Part shown: one piece after another, positions 37,391 through 47,158 of the stretch | Layout: every line of letters begins with the position of its first letter | Position numbering within the stretch: position 1 is the first letter of the stretch | NCBI GenBank assembly: GCA_031280795.1 | Contig: JAITGF010000014.1 | Location: 43,235-107,234 of the forward strand | DNA length: 64,000 bases | Reading direction: 5' to 3' | DNA from: Candidatus Ancillula prorhinotermitis | Lineage (GTDB): Bacteria > Actinomycetota > Actinomycetes > Actinomycetales > Bifidobacteriaceae | Translations under genes and position numbers: made by a program | Notes under the pieces: model-generated | Told to the model about the DNA's origin: nothing | What the model saw: the letters and a program-made list of their open reading frames with translations, nothing else | Database searches by the model: none

Positions 37391-39109
37391 CTAATGTGCG
37401 AAGTGACGGCTTCCGGTAAAATACATAGTAATGCCTGCCTTTGTAGCGGCTTCGATAACTTCATCATCGCGAATCGACCCCCCAGGCTGCACTACTGCGC
37501 TAACACCTGCATCGATCAGCTTTTGCAAGCCGTCAGCAAACGGAAAGAAGGCGTCAGAAGCTGCCACTGCTCCGATTGAGCGCTGCTCTTTAGTGGTTTC
37601 ACCGCCGTTTGCAGCGCCTCCAGGCGAGTCAATTTGAGGTAAATCCTGACTTCCTTGGGTGGCGCCTCCAAGCGTATTTGCGCGCCGAATCGCCAAATCG
37701 CATGAGTCAAGTCGATTTACCTGGCCCATACCGATTCCAACTGTTGCGCAGTCTTTAGCGAGCAAAATAGCATTTGACTTCACTGACCGAACCGCTCTCC
37801 AAGCGAACTTCAAATCTTCAAATACGCTTTGACTAGGCCTTTTGCCTGCCACAAGCTCCCAATTATCAGGGGCGTCACCAGGTGCCTGATAAGTATCGCG
37901 CTCTTGGACGAGTAGCCCGCCGGTCATCTTGCGAGCTTCAATCAGCTTTGCCGAGCTGACGCTTAGGTCAACTGGGTGGTTTTTGGCATCAAGCTCTAAA
38001 ATGCGCAAATTCTTCTTTTCAAGCAATAAGGCGAGAGCATCTTCTTCAAACCCTGGGGCTACCACAACTTCAGTGAAGACCGGCTTTATCAACTGAGCTT
38101 GACCAAGCGTGACAACACGATTAGATGCTACAACGCCACCATAAGCTGAAACTGGATCACACTCGAAAGCTTTTTGGTGTGCTTTTGCGATATCTTCATC
38201 GCTTCCAATGCCGCAAGGGTTAGAATGCTTCACGATAGCTACCGTCGGGCGCTCAAAATCAAACGCACTTCTAAGAGCAGCTTCAGCATCGAGGTAGTTG
38301 TTATAGCTCATCTGCTTACCGCTTGAGAGCAACTTTGCACCCACAATGCTTCCATATGCCGGCACAGTGTTATGCCCAGCCACATCTTTATAAAGCGCTG
38401 CTCGTTGGTGTGGATTTTCACCATAGCGTAAATCTTCTACCTTCTGGTAGACTGCACCTTCAAAGCTAGCAAAACCACCACCGGGAGCATCACCGGAGTT
38501 AAACCATGCCGCTACGCCCAAATCGTAAGCTGCGGTGTGAGAAAAGGCTTTTCGTGCTAGCTCAAAACGTTCAGCTTCTGTAAAGCCACCGTTCGCAATG
38601 CTTTTGGCTGTAAATTCATAATCAGAAGTGCTAGTAACCACTGCTACATTTGCGAAGTTCTTAGCCGCCCCTCGCACCATTGAAGGCCCACCGATATCAA
38701 TCTTCTCGACAATTTCTTCAAAGCTAGCATCCGATGCCACAGTCTCTGAAAAGGGGTAGAGATTTACCACTACCAAATCGAAGGGGTGCAAATCGAGACC
38801 TTTTAGCTGGTCTAGATGTGACGAATTTCTTACATCAGCAAGTATTCCAGCGTGGATATTAGGATGCAAAGTCTTGACGCGCCCATCAAGACATTCCGCA
38901 AAACCAGTGATTTCTTCAACTGGCACGACATCAACACCGTAGGACATAATGACTTTAGCAGTAGATCCAGTTGAAACAATTTCTACATCATTTTTTGCAA
39001 GAACTTTAACTAAGTCCTCTAAGCCATCCTTGTAGAACACGGAAATAAGTGCACGTTTAATCGGTTTACGACTAACGTTATCATGGTTTTTTGTACGTAG
39101 AACTGACAC
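37391..39109 (-). CDS. purH: Bifunctional purine biosynthesis protein PurH
   Basis: AICAR transformylase / IMP cyclohydrolase, last two steps of IMP synthesis, about 572 aa. The N-terminal MGS fold has [11 protein letters not shown] and [12 protein letters not shown]; the transformylase has [34 protein letters not shown] and the C-terminal [11 protein letters not shown] Gly/Ser-rich insert (~490-515) precedes SDAFFPF. GTG 39109 is preferred (GAAAGGA seven bases upstream, family-like N-terminus); ATG 39151 is an alternative. The start lies within the DUF6350 gene. Confidence 0.96.
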   Translation of the reverse strand: MSVLRTKNHDNVSRKPIKRALISVFYKDGLEDLVKVLAKNDVEIVSTGSTAKVIMSYGVDVVPVEEITGFAECLDGRVKTLHPNIHAGILADVRNSSHLDQLKGLDLHPFDLVVVNLYPFSETVASDASFEEIVEKIDIGGPSMVRGAAKNFANVAVVTSTSDYEFTAKSIANGGFTEAERFELARKAFSHTAAYDLGVAAWFNSGDAPGGGFASFEGAVYQKVEDLRYGENPHQRAALYKDVAGHNTVPAYGSIVGAKLLSSGKQMSYNNYLDAEAALRSAFDFERPTVAIVKHSNPCGIGSDEDIAKAHQKAFECDPVSAYGGVVASNRVVTLGQAQLIKPVFTEVVVAPGFEEDALALLLEKKNLRILELDAKNHPVDLSVSSAKLIEARKMTGGLLVQERDTYQAPGDAPDNWELVAGKRPSQSVFEDLKFAWRAVRSVKSNAILLAKDCATVGIGMGQVNRLDSCDLAIRRANTLGGATQGSQDLPQIDSPGGAANGGETTKEQRSIGAVAASDAFFPFADGLQKLIDAGVSAVVQPGGSIRDDEVIEAATKAGITMYFTGSRHFAH

Positions 39110-40601
39110 TCCGATTTCCTTTCGCTCGGTGACCTTTAGCAGCCATTTCATGCTGAATTTCCTTTTTGAGAGATGTTTTAGTTTCTCTTCTTAACATTAT
39201 TATAGCAGAATCATCATCGTCGTGCTGAGCTCCATGTTCGTATAACTTCAAAGTAGTGGCTTTATAGACTGCATACGCCAAAACAACTGGTATATCTGCC
39301 AAAAATACCACCACCCCCACCTTAAGTGCTAGAGAAACACTTGCGACTCCGACAAAACCGAACCCGTGTAGTAAGAACCCTGAGGAAATGTAACCTAGTG
39401 TAAGCACACCTAAAGCGCAGAATAACGCTAAAAACGCACAACAAATCAGCAAATGTAGTGCCTGGCTTAAGCAGAGTTTCATTTTTGTGAAGGCAGGAAA
39501 CGTGTATTCTAAACGAGTCTCGCGAGCAATCATTACACTTGCAGTCACTCCTAAAACAATTAGCAAAACGTAGGGCACAAGTCTTGGTATAGATAGTTGT
39601 GAGCTTTGTAAAATGCCACCTAGAATGGGCAACGGCGGTATGGCATTTAGGTTAGAACTTGTATCATTTTGCACGTGCAGGCTAAAATATGCTAGATCCC
39701 CAAATGCGAACCCGTGCCCGAGGATGAAACTCAGGTTATAGATGATAAAGTTTGGTAAGAAGAACACTGTGTATAAAGAAATTAATACCGCTGTGGCAGG
39801 GCTGGCGTTTAGGCGGTCAAAGATGATCTGGGAAGCGTTAATATTTATTATAACGCCTACCAACGTCAATAGGCATGCCATGATCAGAAAAATGCCGACC
39901 ATTACTATTGCGTACTGCAACGATTTCGTAACGTACTTCGGCAGTTTCTTCAGCCAGACATTTTGAGAGCGTAAAACTTTCATTTTAGCAAAAAATGACC
40001 CACTTGTATTGGCAAATGTTAATGCTATGAAAGCAAGTGTAAATGACTTGACTAAGCTTATGAAGATCGCTAAATTCCCGGTATGCGAGCCTAATGCATA
40101 CACTAAAACGACCATGCCAACATAGCTTAATGACCCCACAAACACAGCTTTAATACTTGTCTGCTTCCTAGGCTTTAAGCTAAAATAAATGAGGGCAAAT
40201 ATCAATAGAGAAAGCCCAAGTGGTATGTACCCAAAGTCTGAGCCTAGCAAATCTGTATGCACACCATTGGCCAGTAGCCACAGCGAGGCAGCGATATTGA
40301 AGCTGGCAATAAGTAGATCAAATTGATTTATCTCTTCGCTTGGTGCATCAAATAAGCTAGTGGTAAAAGTGAGTAAGGTTAGGGAAAATAAGGCGACAAA
40401 TACTGCGATTAAAACCGAGAAGATCACTGGGGCGTACTCCTCGGCCCGGTTTTTGATACCACGGCTTATGACTTGACGAGTTTTTCGGAGGGTACCATCT
40501 TTCGAGTTCGCTACAATGCTTTGACCAGCATTTTGGGCAGAATTATCTTTGGGTAAGGACCCCTTAGATGTACGGGGTGACGGAGATGATGTTAACTTCA
40601 A
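39081..40601 (-). CDS. DUF6350-type multi-pass membrane protein
   Basis: About 506 aa with roughly ten membrane helices. It corresponds to the actinobacterial protein habitually found just upstream of purH (DUF6350/PerM annotations). TTG 40601 follows a GGGGCAAG ribosome site, overlapping the greA end by 38 bp; an upstream in-frame start at 40694 would lie deep within greA and is less likely. The role is unknown. The C-terminal tail, Lys/Arg rich, overlaps purH by 29 bp. Confidence 0.78.
   Translation of the reverse strand: MKLTSSPSPRTSKGSLPKDNSAQNAGQSIVANSKDGTLRKTRQVISRGIKNRAEEYAPVIFSVLIAVFVALFSLTLLTFTTSLFDAPSEEINQFDLLIASFNIAASLWLLANGVHTDLLGSDFGYIPLGLSLLIFALIYFSLKPRKQTSIKAVFVGSLSYVGMVVLVYALGSHTGNLAIFISLVKSFTLAFIALTFANTSGSFFAKMKVLRSQNVWLKKLPKYVTKSLQYAIVMVGIFLIMACLLTLVGVIININASQIIFDRLNASPATAVLISLYTVFFLPNFIIYNLSFILGHGFAFGDLAYFSLHVQNDTSSNLNAIPPLPILGGILQSSQLSIPRLVPYVLLIVLGVTASVMIARETRLEYTFPAFTKMKLCLSQALHLLICCAFLALFCALGVLTLGYISSGFLLHGFGFVGVASVSLALKVGVVVFLADIPVVLAYAVYKATTLKLYEHGAQHDDDDSAIIMLRRETKTSLKKEIQHEMAAKGHRAKGNRSVSSTYKKP
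39192..39207 (-). promoter_or_regulatory. Possible internal purH promoter
   Basis: TGC-TATAAT (hexamer 39199-39204) within the DUF6350 coding region. +1 near 39192 would leave a leader of about 83 nt before GTG 39109. Confidence 0.45.
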
Positions 40602-41055
40602 TTTCTTGCCCCGTTGGTGCTTTGTAGCTACGCGTGTCCCCAGCTTGGGCGCCCATAATGGCAGCCCCAAGTGGTGCAGAAGGCGAAAACGCATCGATCC
40701 CAGGCTCAGCGTTTTCGCGTGAGCCTAAGATGAACTTCAATACTTCACTTGAAGTGGAAAGCTTTGCCTCAATAAGCATGCCTGGCGACACTTCTAGTAC
40801 ACCATCTTGATTCGCATCGGTTGGAGTTCCGATCTCGGCATTCTCTAGGCGGTACTCAAGCTCTTTGATACGCGCTTCATTTTTGCCTTGCTCATCTCTA
40901 GCCGCATGGTAGCCACCATTTTCCTTCAGGTCGCCCTCATCGCGAGCCTGGGCAATGCGTTTCACAATGTCATCGCGACGCGTGGTGCTACGCTCTTTAA
41001 GCTCATTGCTAAGCTTATCGAAAGCAGCTTGCGATAGATATTCAACTTCTGCCAT
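40564..41055 (-). CDS. greA: Transcription elongation factor GreA
   Basis: Rescues backtracked RNA polymerase by transcript cleavage, 163 aa. The N-terminal coiled coil holds the acidic tip (IAQARDEGDLKENGGYHAARDEQGKNEARI). The C-terminal FKBP-like domain follows (SPLGAAIMGAQAGD). ATG 41055 is used, with GTGAGGAAT upstream; a longer start at 41064 is unneeded. It lies 19 bp after the FKBP gene, a conserved actinobacterial pairing. Confidence 0.95.
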   Translation of the reverse strand: MAEVEYLSQAAFDKLSNELKERSTTRRDDIVKRIAQARDEGDLKENGGYHAARDEQGKNEARIKELEYRLENAEIGTPTDANQDGVLEVSPGMLIEAKLSTSSEVLKFILGSRENAEPGIDAFSPSAPLGAAIMGAQAGDTRSYKAPTGQEIEVNIISVTPYI

Positions 41056-41074
41056 ATTCCTCACTGTAATCCAC

Positions 41075-42265
41075 TTACTGCTCGCCCTGAGTGTCAGTAT
41101 TGAGCCCTACAAGCTCAGCGTAAAATATCAAGTACGAATTAGCCGGGATGGTTTCTTGTGCTTGAGCACCGTAACCAAACTCAGCAGGTATCAATATTTC
41201 GAGCTTGGAGCCGATTTTCTGACCAACAATGCCTGAGGCGAAACCGGGCACTACGCGATTCAACGGGAAAGGAGTAGGTGCATCTCCACGCTTGAAAGAG
41301 GAATCAAACTGAGTACCGTCAAGTAAGTATCCCGCATAACGCACATCAACAGTGTCAGAACTTTGAACTTCTTCACCAGTGCCCTCTTCAAGCACTTTGA
41401 CTGTAACTTGAGATGTGGGTTGGAAGTCAGCTGGGACAGTAACGGACGCTGGCTTTCCGGCATCGAAGTTAATCACAGGCGCGTTTGCAGGCACATCATA
41501 TGAAGCTTCTGGAACATTCGATTCTGGTTGTTTGGGCTTCTCGTTTAATGCAGTGACCCTAAATAAGACAACTGTTGAGTACGGATTTTGCTCGCCGACT
41601 GGAGGCATTAAGTATGCGAAAATCGTGCCCACCTTCTCTCCGACGGTGAGTTTACTTAAATTATTAGGTAGCTCATTTTGCGAATTAGCATCACCAGTGG
41701 TAGCTGCTTGCTCAAAACTACTTCCGCTTGAAGAAACGTCGAGTGCTTTGAATGTGAAGGGGCTTTCCTTGCCGTCCCAAGTAGACATTACTTCTTGCCA
41801 CTTCTTTTCCCCACCAGATGGTTTCGGGTTCTGAGTATCAAGCCCTTCTAGATCAGAGTAAAGATACATTCCATAATCAAGGACCACATCGTCGCCCACC
41901 TTAACTTCGTCACCGCTACCTTTGATGAGGATAGCTCCGGACGCTTCAGTGACGTCATTCACCGCTGAGAGTGAATCGGCTTCGATAATTGGCGAATCAG
42001 CGTTAGAAGTGTCTACTTTTATCTTCCTCATCGCATCCACATTACCAAAATCGTGACGGTTGGCTTTACCGATTCCTGAGAAAAGTACGATGACCGCGAT
42101 GATGACGCCTACTGCCACAACGCTAACAATTCCGGCTATCACAGCGGGGTTCATCGGCTTTTTTGCGTTAGTTAATGCATCGCCACCTGCTTCACTGCCT
42201 GTTTGTAAAGAAGCATCTTTAGGCGCAACTACTTCAATTTCAACGTTTCCGTTTTTTTCTGCCAT
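41075..42265 (-). CDS. Membrane-anchored FKBP-type isomerase with two FKBP-like regions
   Basis: 396 aa. A cytoplasmic N-terminus is followed by one helix (~42-66, VIAGIVSVVAVGVIIAVIVLF). A degenerate FKBP-like region (~120-255; GDDVVLDYGMYLYSDLEG ... LTVGEKVGTIFAYLMPP) precedes a complete FKBP domain (~285-390; DTVDVRYAGYLLDGTQFDSSF, VVPGFASGIVGQKIGSKLEILIPAEFGYG). It is exported and probably folds surface proteins. ATG 42265 has AGTAGGAT upstream. No promoter was found between it and tal. Confidence 0.88.
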   Translation of the reverse strand: MAEKNGNVEIEVVAPKDASLQTGSEAGGDALTNAKKPMNPAVIAGIVSVVAVGVIIAVIVLFSGIGKANRHDFGNVDAMRKIKVDTSNADSPIIEADSLSAVNDVTEASGAILIKGSGDEVKVGDDVVLDYGMYLYSDLEGLDTQNPKPSGGEKKWQEVMSTWDGKESPFTFKALDVSSSGSSFEQAATTGDANSQNELPNNLSKLTVGEKVGTIFAYLMPPVGEQNPYSTVVLFRVTALNEKPKQPESNVPEASYDVPANAPVINFDAGKPASVTVPADFQPTSQVTVKVLEEGTGEEVQSSDTVDVRYAGYLLDGTQFDSSFKRGDAPTPFPLNRVVPGFASGIVGQKIGSKLEILIPAEFGYGAQAQETIPANSYLIFYAELVGLNTDTQGEQ

Positions 42266-42286
42266 GTATTTATATCCTACTTTCTC

Positions 42287-43408
42287 TTATTTCTTTGAGT
42301 TAACATTACTCTCGACATCAGCAATCAACTCTGTCCATGAATTGATAAATGCTGCCACACCATCGGCTTCAAGCTTATCGAGCACGTCAGAAATCGATAT
42401 GCCAAGTGCTTCGATTTGGTTCAGCACCGCTTCAGCCTCGCTGCCTTTCCCAGAAAGAGTATCGCTTCCTCCGACACTTGCGTCTGCCACAGCGTTAAGA
42501 GTGGCTTCTGGCATTGTGTTGACAACGTTTGGCCCCACTAACTCGTCGACATATAACGTCTGGGAGTAGTCTGGGTTCTTCACGCCAGTAGATGCCCAAA
42601 GTGGACGCTGCTTCTTTGCACCAGCTGCTTCTAAAGCTGCCCAGCGCGCATCGTTCGCAAATGCTTCTTCGTAGGCAGCGTATGCAACGTATGCGTTTGC
42701 CAAGGCTGACTTTCCACGTAGTGCTAAAGCTGATTCTGTACCGATTTCGTCGAGCTGCTTATCTATTGCAGTGTCTACACGTGAGACGAAGAATGAAGCC
42801 ACTGAAGCGATTTTCGTCAAATCATGACCATTTTTATGTGCTTGTTCAATACCGGCAATATACGCATCGATAACCTTTAGATAACGTTCTTTTGAAAAGA
42901 TAAGTGTAACGTTCACGGAAATGCCTTTTGCTAAAGTCTCAGTTATAGCAGGAATTGACTCTAGTGTCGCAGGTATCTTAATCATTCCGTTTGGTCGATC
43001 AAGCTTTTCCCATAATTCCTCGGCTTGCTTTGCGGTATTAGCACCATCATGTGCTAAACGAGGGTCAACTTCAATTGAAACTCGACCGTCAACATAATCT
43101 GTAGATTCGTAAACGGGGCGGAAAATATCTGTAGCGCGACGCACATCAGTAGTGGTCAGCTCCGTAATAACCTCTTCAACGCTAATGCTTGGGTTTGCTG
43201 CAACTAGCTCAGCAATTTGAGCATCGTAAGCGCCTTTACCTTGTATGGCTTTTTGGAATATAGCTGGATTAGTTGTAACGCCGACCACGTTTTTTGAAGC
43301 GATCAACTCTTCAAGTGACCCAGAATTCAAACGATCGCGGCTTAGATCATCTAACCAAATTGAAACTCCACCTTGTGAAATCTTCGTTGTATTTGCATTT
43401 TGTCCCAT
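42287..43408 (-). CDS. tal: Transaldolase
   Basis: Pentose-phosphate transaldolase, 373 aa, the longer actinobacterial type. It has the N-terminal GVSIWLDDLSRDRL, TTNPAIFQKAI, Schiff-base Lys in GMIKIPAT, and NVTLIFSKERYLKVIDAYIAGIE. ATG 43408 is preceded by AAAAGGAAAA. In bifidobacteria-like metabolism transaldolase is central to the fructose-6-phosphate shunt; that link is inferred. Confidence 0.95.
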   Translation of the reverse strand: MGQNANTTKISQGGVSIWLDDLSRDRLNSGSLEELIASKNVVGVTTNPAIFQKAIQGKGAYDAQIAELVAANPSISVEEVITELTTTDVRRATDIFRPVYESTDYVDGRVSIEVDPRLAHDGANTAKQAEELWEKLDRPNGMIKIPATLESIPAITETLAKGISVNVTLIFSKERYLKVIDAYIAGIEQAHKNGHDLTKIASVASFFVSRVDTAIDKQLDEIGTESALALRGKSALANAYVAYAAYEEAFANDARWAALEAAGAKKQRPLWASTGVKNPDYSQTLYVDELVGPNVVNTMPEATLNAVADASVGGSDTLSGKGSEAEAVLNQIEALGISISDVLDKLEADGVAAFINSWTELIADVESNVNSKK

Positions 43409-43443
43409 ATTTTCCTTTTCTCTAACGTATTAACTCTATCTGC

Positions 43444-43459
43444 TAAATCTATTATATCA
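43444..43459 (-). promoter_or_regulatory. tal promoter
   Basis: TGA-TATAAT (hexamer 43451-43456), +1 near 43444, leader of about 36 nt with AAAAGGA. Confidence 0.65.
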
Positions 43460-43466
43460 TACTTCT

Positions 43467-44012
43467 CTACTCAGCGTCGCCTAAGTTCACCACATCCGTT
43501 ATGGTGTCAGATCCACGCTTGATGGCAATTGTACCGGACTTGACAATTTCTAAAACACCATATGGTTCAAGTGCTTCGATTAAACCTTTTAGTTTACGGG
43601 CATTTCCAGTTGCTTCAATAGTAAAACTCTGTGGGGTGACATCCACTACATTAGCTCTGAATATATTCGCAACCTCGATTATCGCTGTTCGAATACTTTG
43701 ACCACCGGTTGAATTGTTTATGTCCGCATTTACCTTTATTAAGGCAATCTCGCGCTCAATCGACTTGTCGTACTGCATGACATCAATCTTGATTACATAA
43801 ATAAGCTTCCTGAGCTGGTTGACTATTTGCTCAATCGGATTTGATGATTCGTCGGTGACAATTGTGATGCGTGAAATGCCTTCACTTTCTGAAGGCCCGA
43901 CTGCGAGGGAGTGTATATTAAAGGCTCTCCTTGCAAAAAGTCCAGAAACGCGCGTTAAAGCACTAGGCTTATCCTCGACTAAAACAGCTAAAACATATCT
44001 CTTAGACTTCAA
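43467..44012 (-). CDS. ilvN: Acetolactate synthase small subunit
   Basis: Regulatory subunit of acetohydroxyacid synthase, 181 aa. The N-terminal ACT domain (YVLAVLVEDKPSALTRVSGLFARRAFNIHSLAVGPSE) gives valine feedback; the C-terminal small-subunit domain follows. TTG 44012 overlaps the ilvB stop as TTGA with GGAGG six bases upstream, so translation is coupled to ilvB. Confidence 0.95.
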   Translation of the reverse strand: MKSKRYVLAVLVEDKPSALTRVSGLFARRAFNIHSLAVGPSESEGISRITIVTDESSNPIEQIVNQLRKLIYVIKIDVMQYDKSIEREIALIKVNADINNSTGGQSIRTAIIEVANIFRANVVDVTPQSFTIEATGNARKLKGLIEALEPYGVLEIVKSGTIAIKRGSDTITDVVNLGDAE

Positions 44013-45916
44013 ATGGCACCTCCGGGTCTTGGGGCAGACGCTTGAGTGAGCTCTTGTGGTGGTATCTGTGAATCCTGTTTTAAAGGCTGAACTCCAGGGC
44101 GGTAGATGATATCATTATTACTACTTCCAGCTGGCACCATCGGGAAAACCATAGCATCTTTAGCGACTTGAAACTCCACCAAAACTGGGCGCTCTTTTTC
44201 CTTGGCCGCAGCCTCAAGTGCAGGAATTACATCTTCAGGCGTAGTTACTCGAATCGCGAGGCAATCATAAGCCTCAGCAAGCTTTATGTAATCAGGGACA
44301 CCATTTCCACCGCCAATCAACTCTTCGCCATCTCCATGTAATATTTCACCATCCCAACCGTCAGCTCCATCATGCAAATCAGTTTGTGAATAGTGCTTAT
44401 CAAAAAGTAATGTCTGCCATTGTCGAGGCATACCTAAAGTTCCGTTATTTATAAGCATCACTTTAATCGGAAACCCATTTAGACGGCAGGTGGCAAGCTC
44501 TTGATTAGTCATCTGAAAGCTACCGTCACCGTCGATAACCCAGACATCATTACCAAGCTTACCGGCTTTTGCCCCCATAGCAGCAGGGATTGCATATCCC
44601 ATCGTACCAAGACCGGCCGACTGCACCCAAGTATGAGGTTTTTCAAACCCTAAGAATTGACTTGCCCACATCTGGTGTTGGCCTACTCCGGCCGCAAAAA
44701 TCGCATCGGGATCATACTTTTTGGCGATCTCACCGACTTTTTGAATCACATACTGGGGAGAAATCGCACCTTTACCGACACAACCAGATTCACGTGCCAA
44801 ATCTTCATCAAGGTAAAGTGGATACTGATACCGAAGCTGATTAATACGCTCCCACCAGGCGGAAGTTTTATCTCGAGTTTTATCTCGAGTTTCATCCCGT
44901 TGCTGATTCTGGTCGATTTCCGACTCTAAAACGCTTAGAAGCTCAGTTAAAGTCTCCTTCACATCACCATAAAGCGGAGCGTCTACATGACGATTTTTGC
45001 CAATTTCAGCGGGGTCGATATCGATTTGAACCACTTTAGCCGAAGTCGCGAAATTAGCTAGCTTACCAGTCACGCGGTCAGAGAATCGAGCACCGAGCAC
45101 CAGCAGTAAGTCGCACTCTTGAAGTGCTGCGGCTGAGGCTATTGTGCCGTGCATACCCACCATACCGAGGCTTAAATGGTGTGAATCGGGGGCAATGCCA
45201 CGCGCCTGGAGCGTTGTGGCAATAGGGGCATTTAGGCAGGTAGCGAACCGAAGTAGCTCATCTCCAGCGTCGGCGCGCATTAAACCACCACCAGCATAAA
45301 TTGCTGGGCGTTTCGCAGCTCGTATCAACCCCAGAGCCTTCTCTAAGCACTGATGATCTGGTCTATCTTTAGGTTTATAGCCCTCAATTTCTAAGTGAGT
45401 GGGAAATTCGTACTCTAGATGCCCAGTCATAGCAGATTTTGTAACATCAACTAACACCACCCCTGGGCGCCCAGTGTGCGCAATGTGAAACGCTTCAGCA
45501 AGTACACGTGGAATGTCGCTTGCGTTAGTCACTAGGTAGGAGTGCTTGGTAATGGGCAGGGTTATACCGACGATATCTGCTTCCTGGAATGCGTCCGAGC
45601 CGATTAATGGTGTTGCCACCTGACCGGTAATGACCACCATTGGTACGGAATCCATATTAGCATCTGCTATAGCAGTGACAATATTTGTTGCAGCTGGCCC
45701 TGAAGTCACCATTGCCACGCCAACTTTGCCCGTCACTTGGGCATACCCTGAAGCTGCATGTCCAGCCCCTTGCTCATGGCGTACTAAAATGTGGCGAAAT
45801 TTGGTGTCGTTATTTATCGCGTTATAGGCAGTAAGAATTGCACCACCAGGCAGACCGAATACTACATCAACGCCAAGATCTTCAAGCGTGCGTACAATTG
45901 CATGTGAACCGTCCAT
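44009..45916 (-). CDS. ilvB: Acetolactate synthase large subunit
   Basis: ThDP/FAD enzyme for branched-chain amino acid synthesis, 635 aa. It has the catalytic Glu in ILVRHEQGAGHAASGYAQ, VFGLPGGAILTAYNAI, and the ThDP motif GDGSFQMTNQELATCRLNGFPIKVMLINN. A small insert DETRDKTRDKTS comes from a 12-bp tandem repeat. ATG 45916, after GGGGGTAAG and one base past the rpe stop, matches the family N-terminus better than the longer start at 45952. ilvC and ilvD are not in the window. Confidence 0.95.
   Translation of the reverse strand: MDGSHAIVRTLEDLGVDVVFGLPGGAILTAYNAINNDTKFRHILVRHEQGAGHAASGYAQVTGKVGVAMVTSGPAATNIVTAIADANMDSVPMVVITGQVATPLIGSDAFQEADIVGITLPITKHSYLVTNASDIPRVLAEAFHIAHTGRPGVVLVDVTKSAMTGHLEYEFPTHLEIEGYKPKDRPDHQCLEKALGLIRAAKRPAIYAGGGLMRADAGDELLRFATCLNAPIATTLQARGIAPDSHHLSLGMVGMHGTIASAAALQECDLLLVLGARFSDRVTGKLANFATSAKVVQIDIDPAEIGKNRHVDAPLYGDVKETLTELLSVLESEIDQNQQRDETRDKTRDKTSAWWERINQLRYQYPLYLDEDLARESGCVGKGAISPQYVIQKVGEIAKKYDPDAIFAAGVGQHQMWASQFLGFEKPHTWVQSAGLGTMGYAIPAAMGAKAGKLGNDVWVIDGDGSFQMTNQELATCRLNGFPIKVMLINNGTLGMPRQWQTLLFDKHYSQTDLHDGADGWDGEILHGDGEELIGGGNGVPDYIKLAEAYDCLAIRVTTPEDVIPALEAAAKEKERPVLVEFQVAKDAMVFPMVPAGSSNNDIIYRPGVQPLKQDSQIPPQELTQASAPRPGGAI
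44864..44895. repeat. 12-bp tandem repeat inside ilvB
   Basis: The unit TTTTATCTCGAG occurs twice exactly and then in a decayed copy. It encodes RDKTRDK-type residues in a surface loop. Confidence 0.85.
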
Positions 45917-45917
45917 C

Positions 45918-46637
45918 TTACCCCCACACTTGCCTATATGCTTTGTCGCCAAGCTCTCGAATTATTGCAATCTCGGTTTGAACATCATCGGCGCCGTACA
46001 CTGCGCTACCGGCCACTGCTAAATTCGCACCAGCTTTTGCCACAGTTTCCACCGTCTCGCGCGAAACGCCCCCGTCCACTTCGATGATGGGTCGCTTATC
46101 TTCTGGGAGATTATTTACGCGTTCCCTCAAACGCTTAACTTTACCCATCTGATTGCCAAGGAACTTCTGACCACCAAAGCCTGGCTCGACTGTCATGACC
46201 AGAATCATGTCAAATTCATCAAGAATATCATATAAGCCAGCCTCATCTTCGGCGGGGCGAAGCGCTATTGCGGATTTAGTACCTTTTTCTCGAAGCGCTC
46301 TAGCTAGGCGGATCGGCGCTGCAGCAGCGTTGTAGTGAAAAGTTACTGAGCTCGCCCCAATATTAGCAAATTCGATTGCCCAGCGGTCGGGGTCGTCGAT
46401 CATTAAATGCACATCACTTTTGAAACTAGGAGATATTTTGTTTACATCTTGACATATTTCTACAATTCGCTTCACGACTGGTTGCCCAAAGGTTAGATTT
46501 GGCACAAAATGGTTGTCCATCACGTCAATATGTGCGAAGTCAGCGTTGGAAATTCGATTTATGTCGCGCTCGAAATTTGCAAAATCCGCCGAAAGCAGTG
46601 AAGGTGCTACACCAAAGCTAGAACCATCCTTGAACAT
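45918..46637 (-). CDS. rpe: Ribulose-phosphate 3-epimerase
   Basis: TIM-barrel epimerase of the pentose-phosphate pathway, 239 aa. It has APSLLSADFANFERDI, HIDVMDNHFVPNLTFGQPVVKRI, LMTVEPGFGGQKF-like ILVMTVEPGFGGQKFLG, VDGGVSRETVETVAKAGAN. It is followed with a one-base gap by ilvB and preceded by rpoZ at 6 bp, so the operon is rpoZ-rpe-ilvB-ilvN. Confidence 0.95.
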   Translation of the reverse strand: MFKDGSSFGVAPSLLSADFANFERDINRISNADFAHIDVMDNHFVPNLTFGQPVVKRIVEICQDVNKISPSFKSDVHLMIDDPDRWAIEFANIGASSVTFHYNAAAAPIRLARALREKGTKSAIALRPAEDEAGLYDILDEFDMILVMTVEPGFGGQKFLGNQMGKVKRLRERVNNLPEDKRPIIEVDGGVSRETVETVAKAGANLAVAGSAVYGADDVQTEIAIIRELGDKAYRQVWG

Positions 46638-46643
46638 ATTTGC

Positions 46644-47066
46644 TTATGCAGCTTCCTCGGTTTTGACTTCCTCAGTAGTGGCTGAATCTTCTGCTTCAGA
46701 GTTGGCTGTTACTTCTGGCTTTGCTTCCTTAACATCATCTTTACTGTCGTCTTTTTCGGCATCTTTTTCGGCATCTTTTTCGGCGTCTTTTCCGGGCTTA
46801 AGTACAAGCTTTCCCTCATTAATCTCACGCATAGCGATTGAAAGCGGTTTTTCCTGGGCATAATACTCAACAAGAGGTCCGACACTTTCAAGAAGACCAC
46901 CGGCTAGACCAGCGTTATAAGTTACAATCTGACGAGCACGTGAAGCTGCGTAAGACGCTAAGGCAAACTTTGAACCCAATACTTCTTCTTCGTTATCGTT
47001 TACCTTAGTCAACAATTCATCGATAGCAGGGTAAGTAATGCCGAAATAATTGGCTCCAGTAGTCAT
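46644..47066 (-). CDS. rpoZ: RNA polymerase omega subunit
   Basis: 140 aa. The N-terminal omega fold matches actinobacterial RpoZ ([44 protein letters not shown]). An acidic low-complexity tail of about 50 residues follows, including three KDAE repeats coded by a 12-bp tandem repeat. ATG 47066 has AAGGAGAAA. It is divergent from uvrC. Confidence 0.9.
   Translation of the reverse strand: MTTGANYFGITYPAIDELLTKVNDNEEEVLGSKFALASYAASRARQIVTYNAGLAGGLLESVGPLVEYYAQEKPLSIAMREINEGKLVLKPGKDAEKDAEKDAEKDDSKDDVKEAKPEVTANSEAEDSATTEEVKTEEAA
46749..46796. repeat. 12-bp tandem repeat in the rpoZ tail
   Basis: About three to four units of TCTTTTTCGGCA in frame, giving EKDA repeats. Confidence 0.85.
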
Positions 47067-47089
47067 ATGTTTTCTCCTTAAAGTACTCT

Positions 47090-47105
47090 TGCATTAATTA
47101 TACCA
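47090..47105 (-). promoter_or_regulatory. rpoZ operon promoter
   Basis: TGG-TATAAT (hexamer 47097-47102), +1 near 47090, 23-nt leader with AAGGAG. It is divergent from the uvrC -10. Confidence 0.7.
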
Positions 47106-47128
47106 CACCTGCGCGAATTTGTCAAATT

Positions 47129-47144
47129 TGTTATAATTTAAGCA
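47129..47144 (+). promoter_or_regulatory. uvrC promoter
   Basis: TGT-TATAAT (hexamer 47132-47137), +1 near 47144, about 15 nt before GTG 47159. No clear ribosome site lies in the short leader. Confidence 0.65.
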
Positions 47145-47158
47145 TAGTCTTTCCAAAA

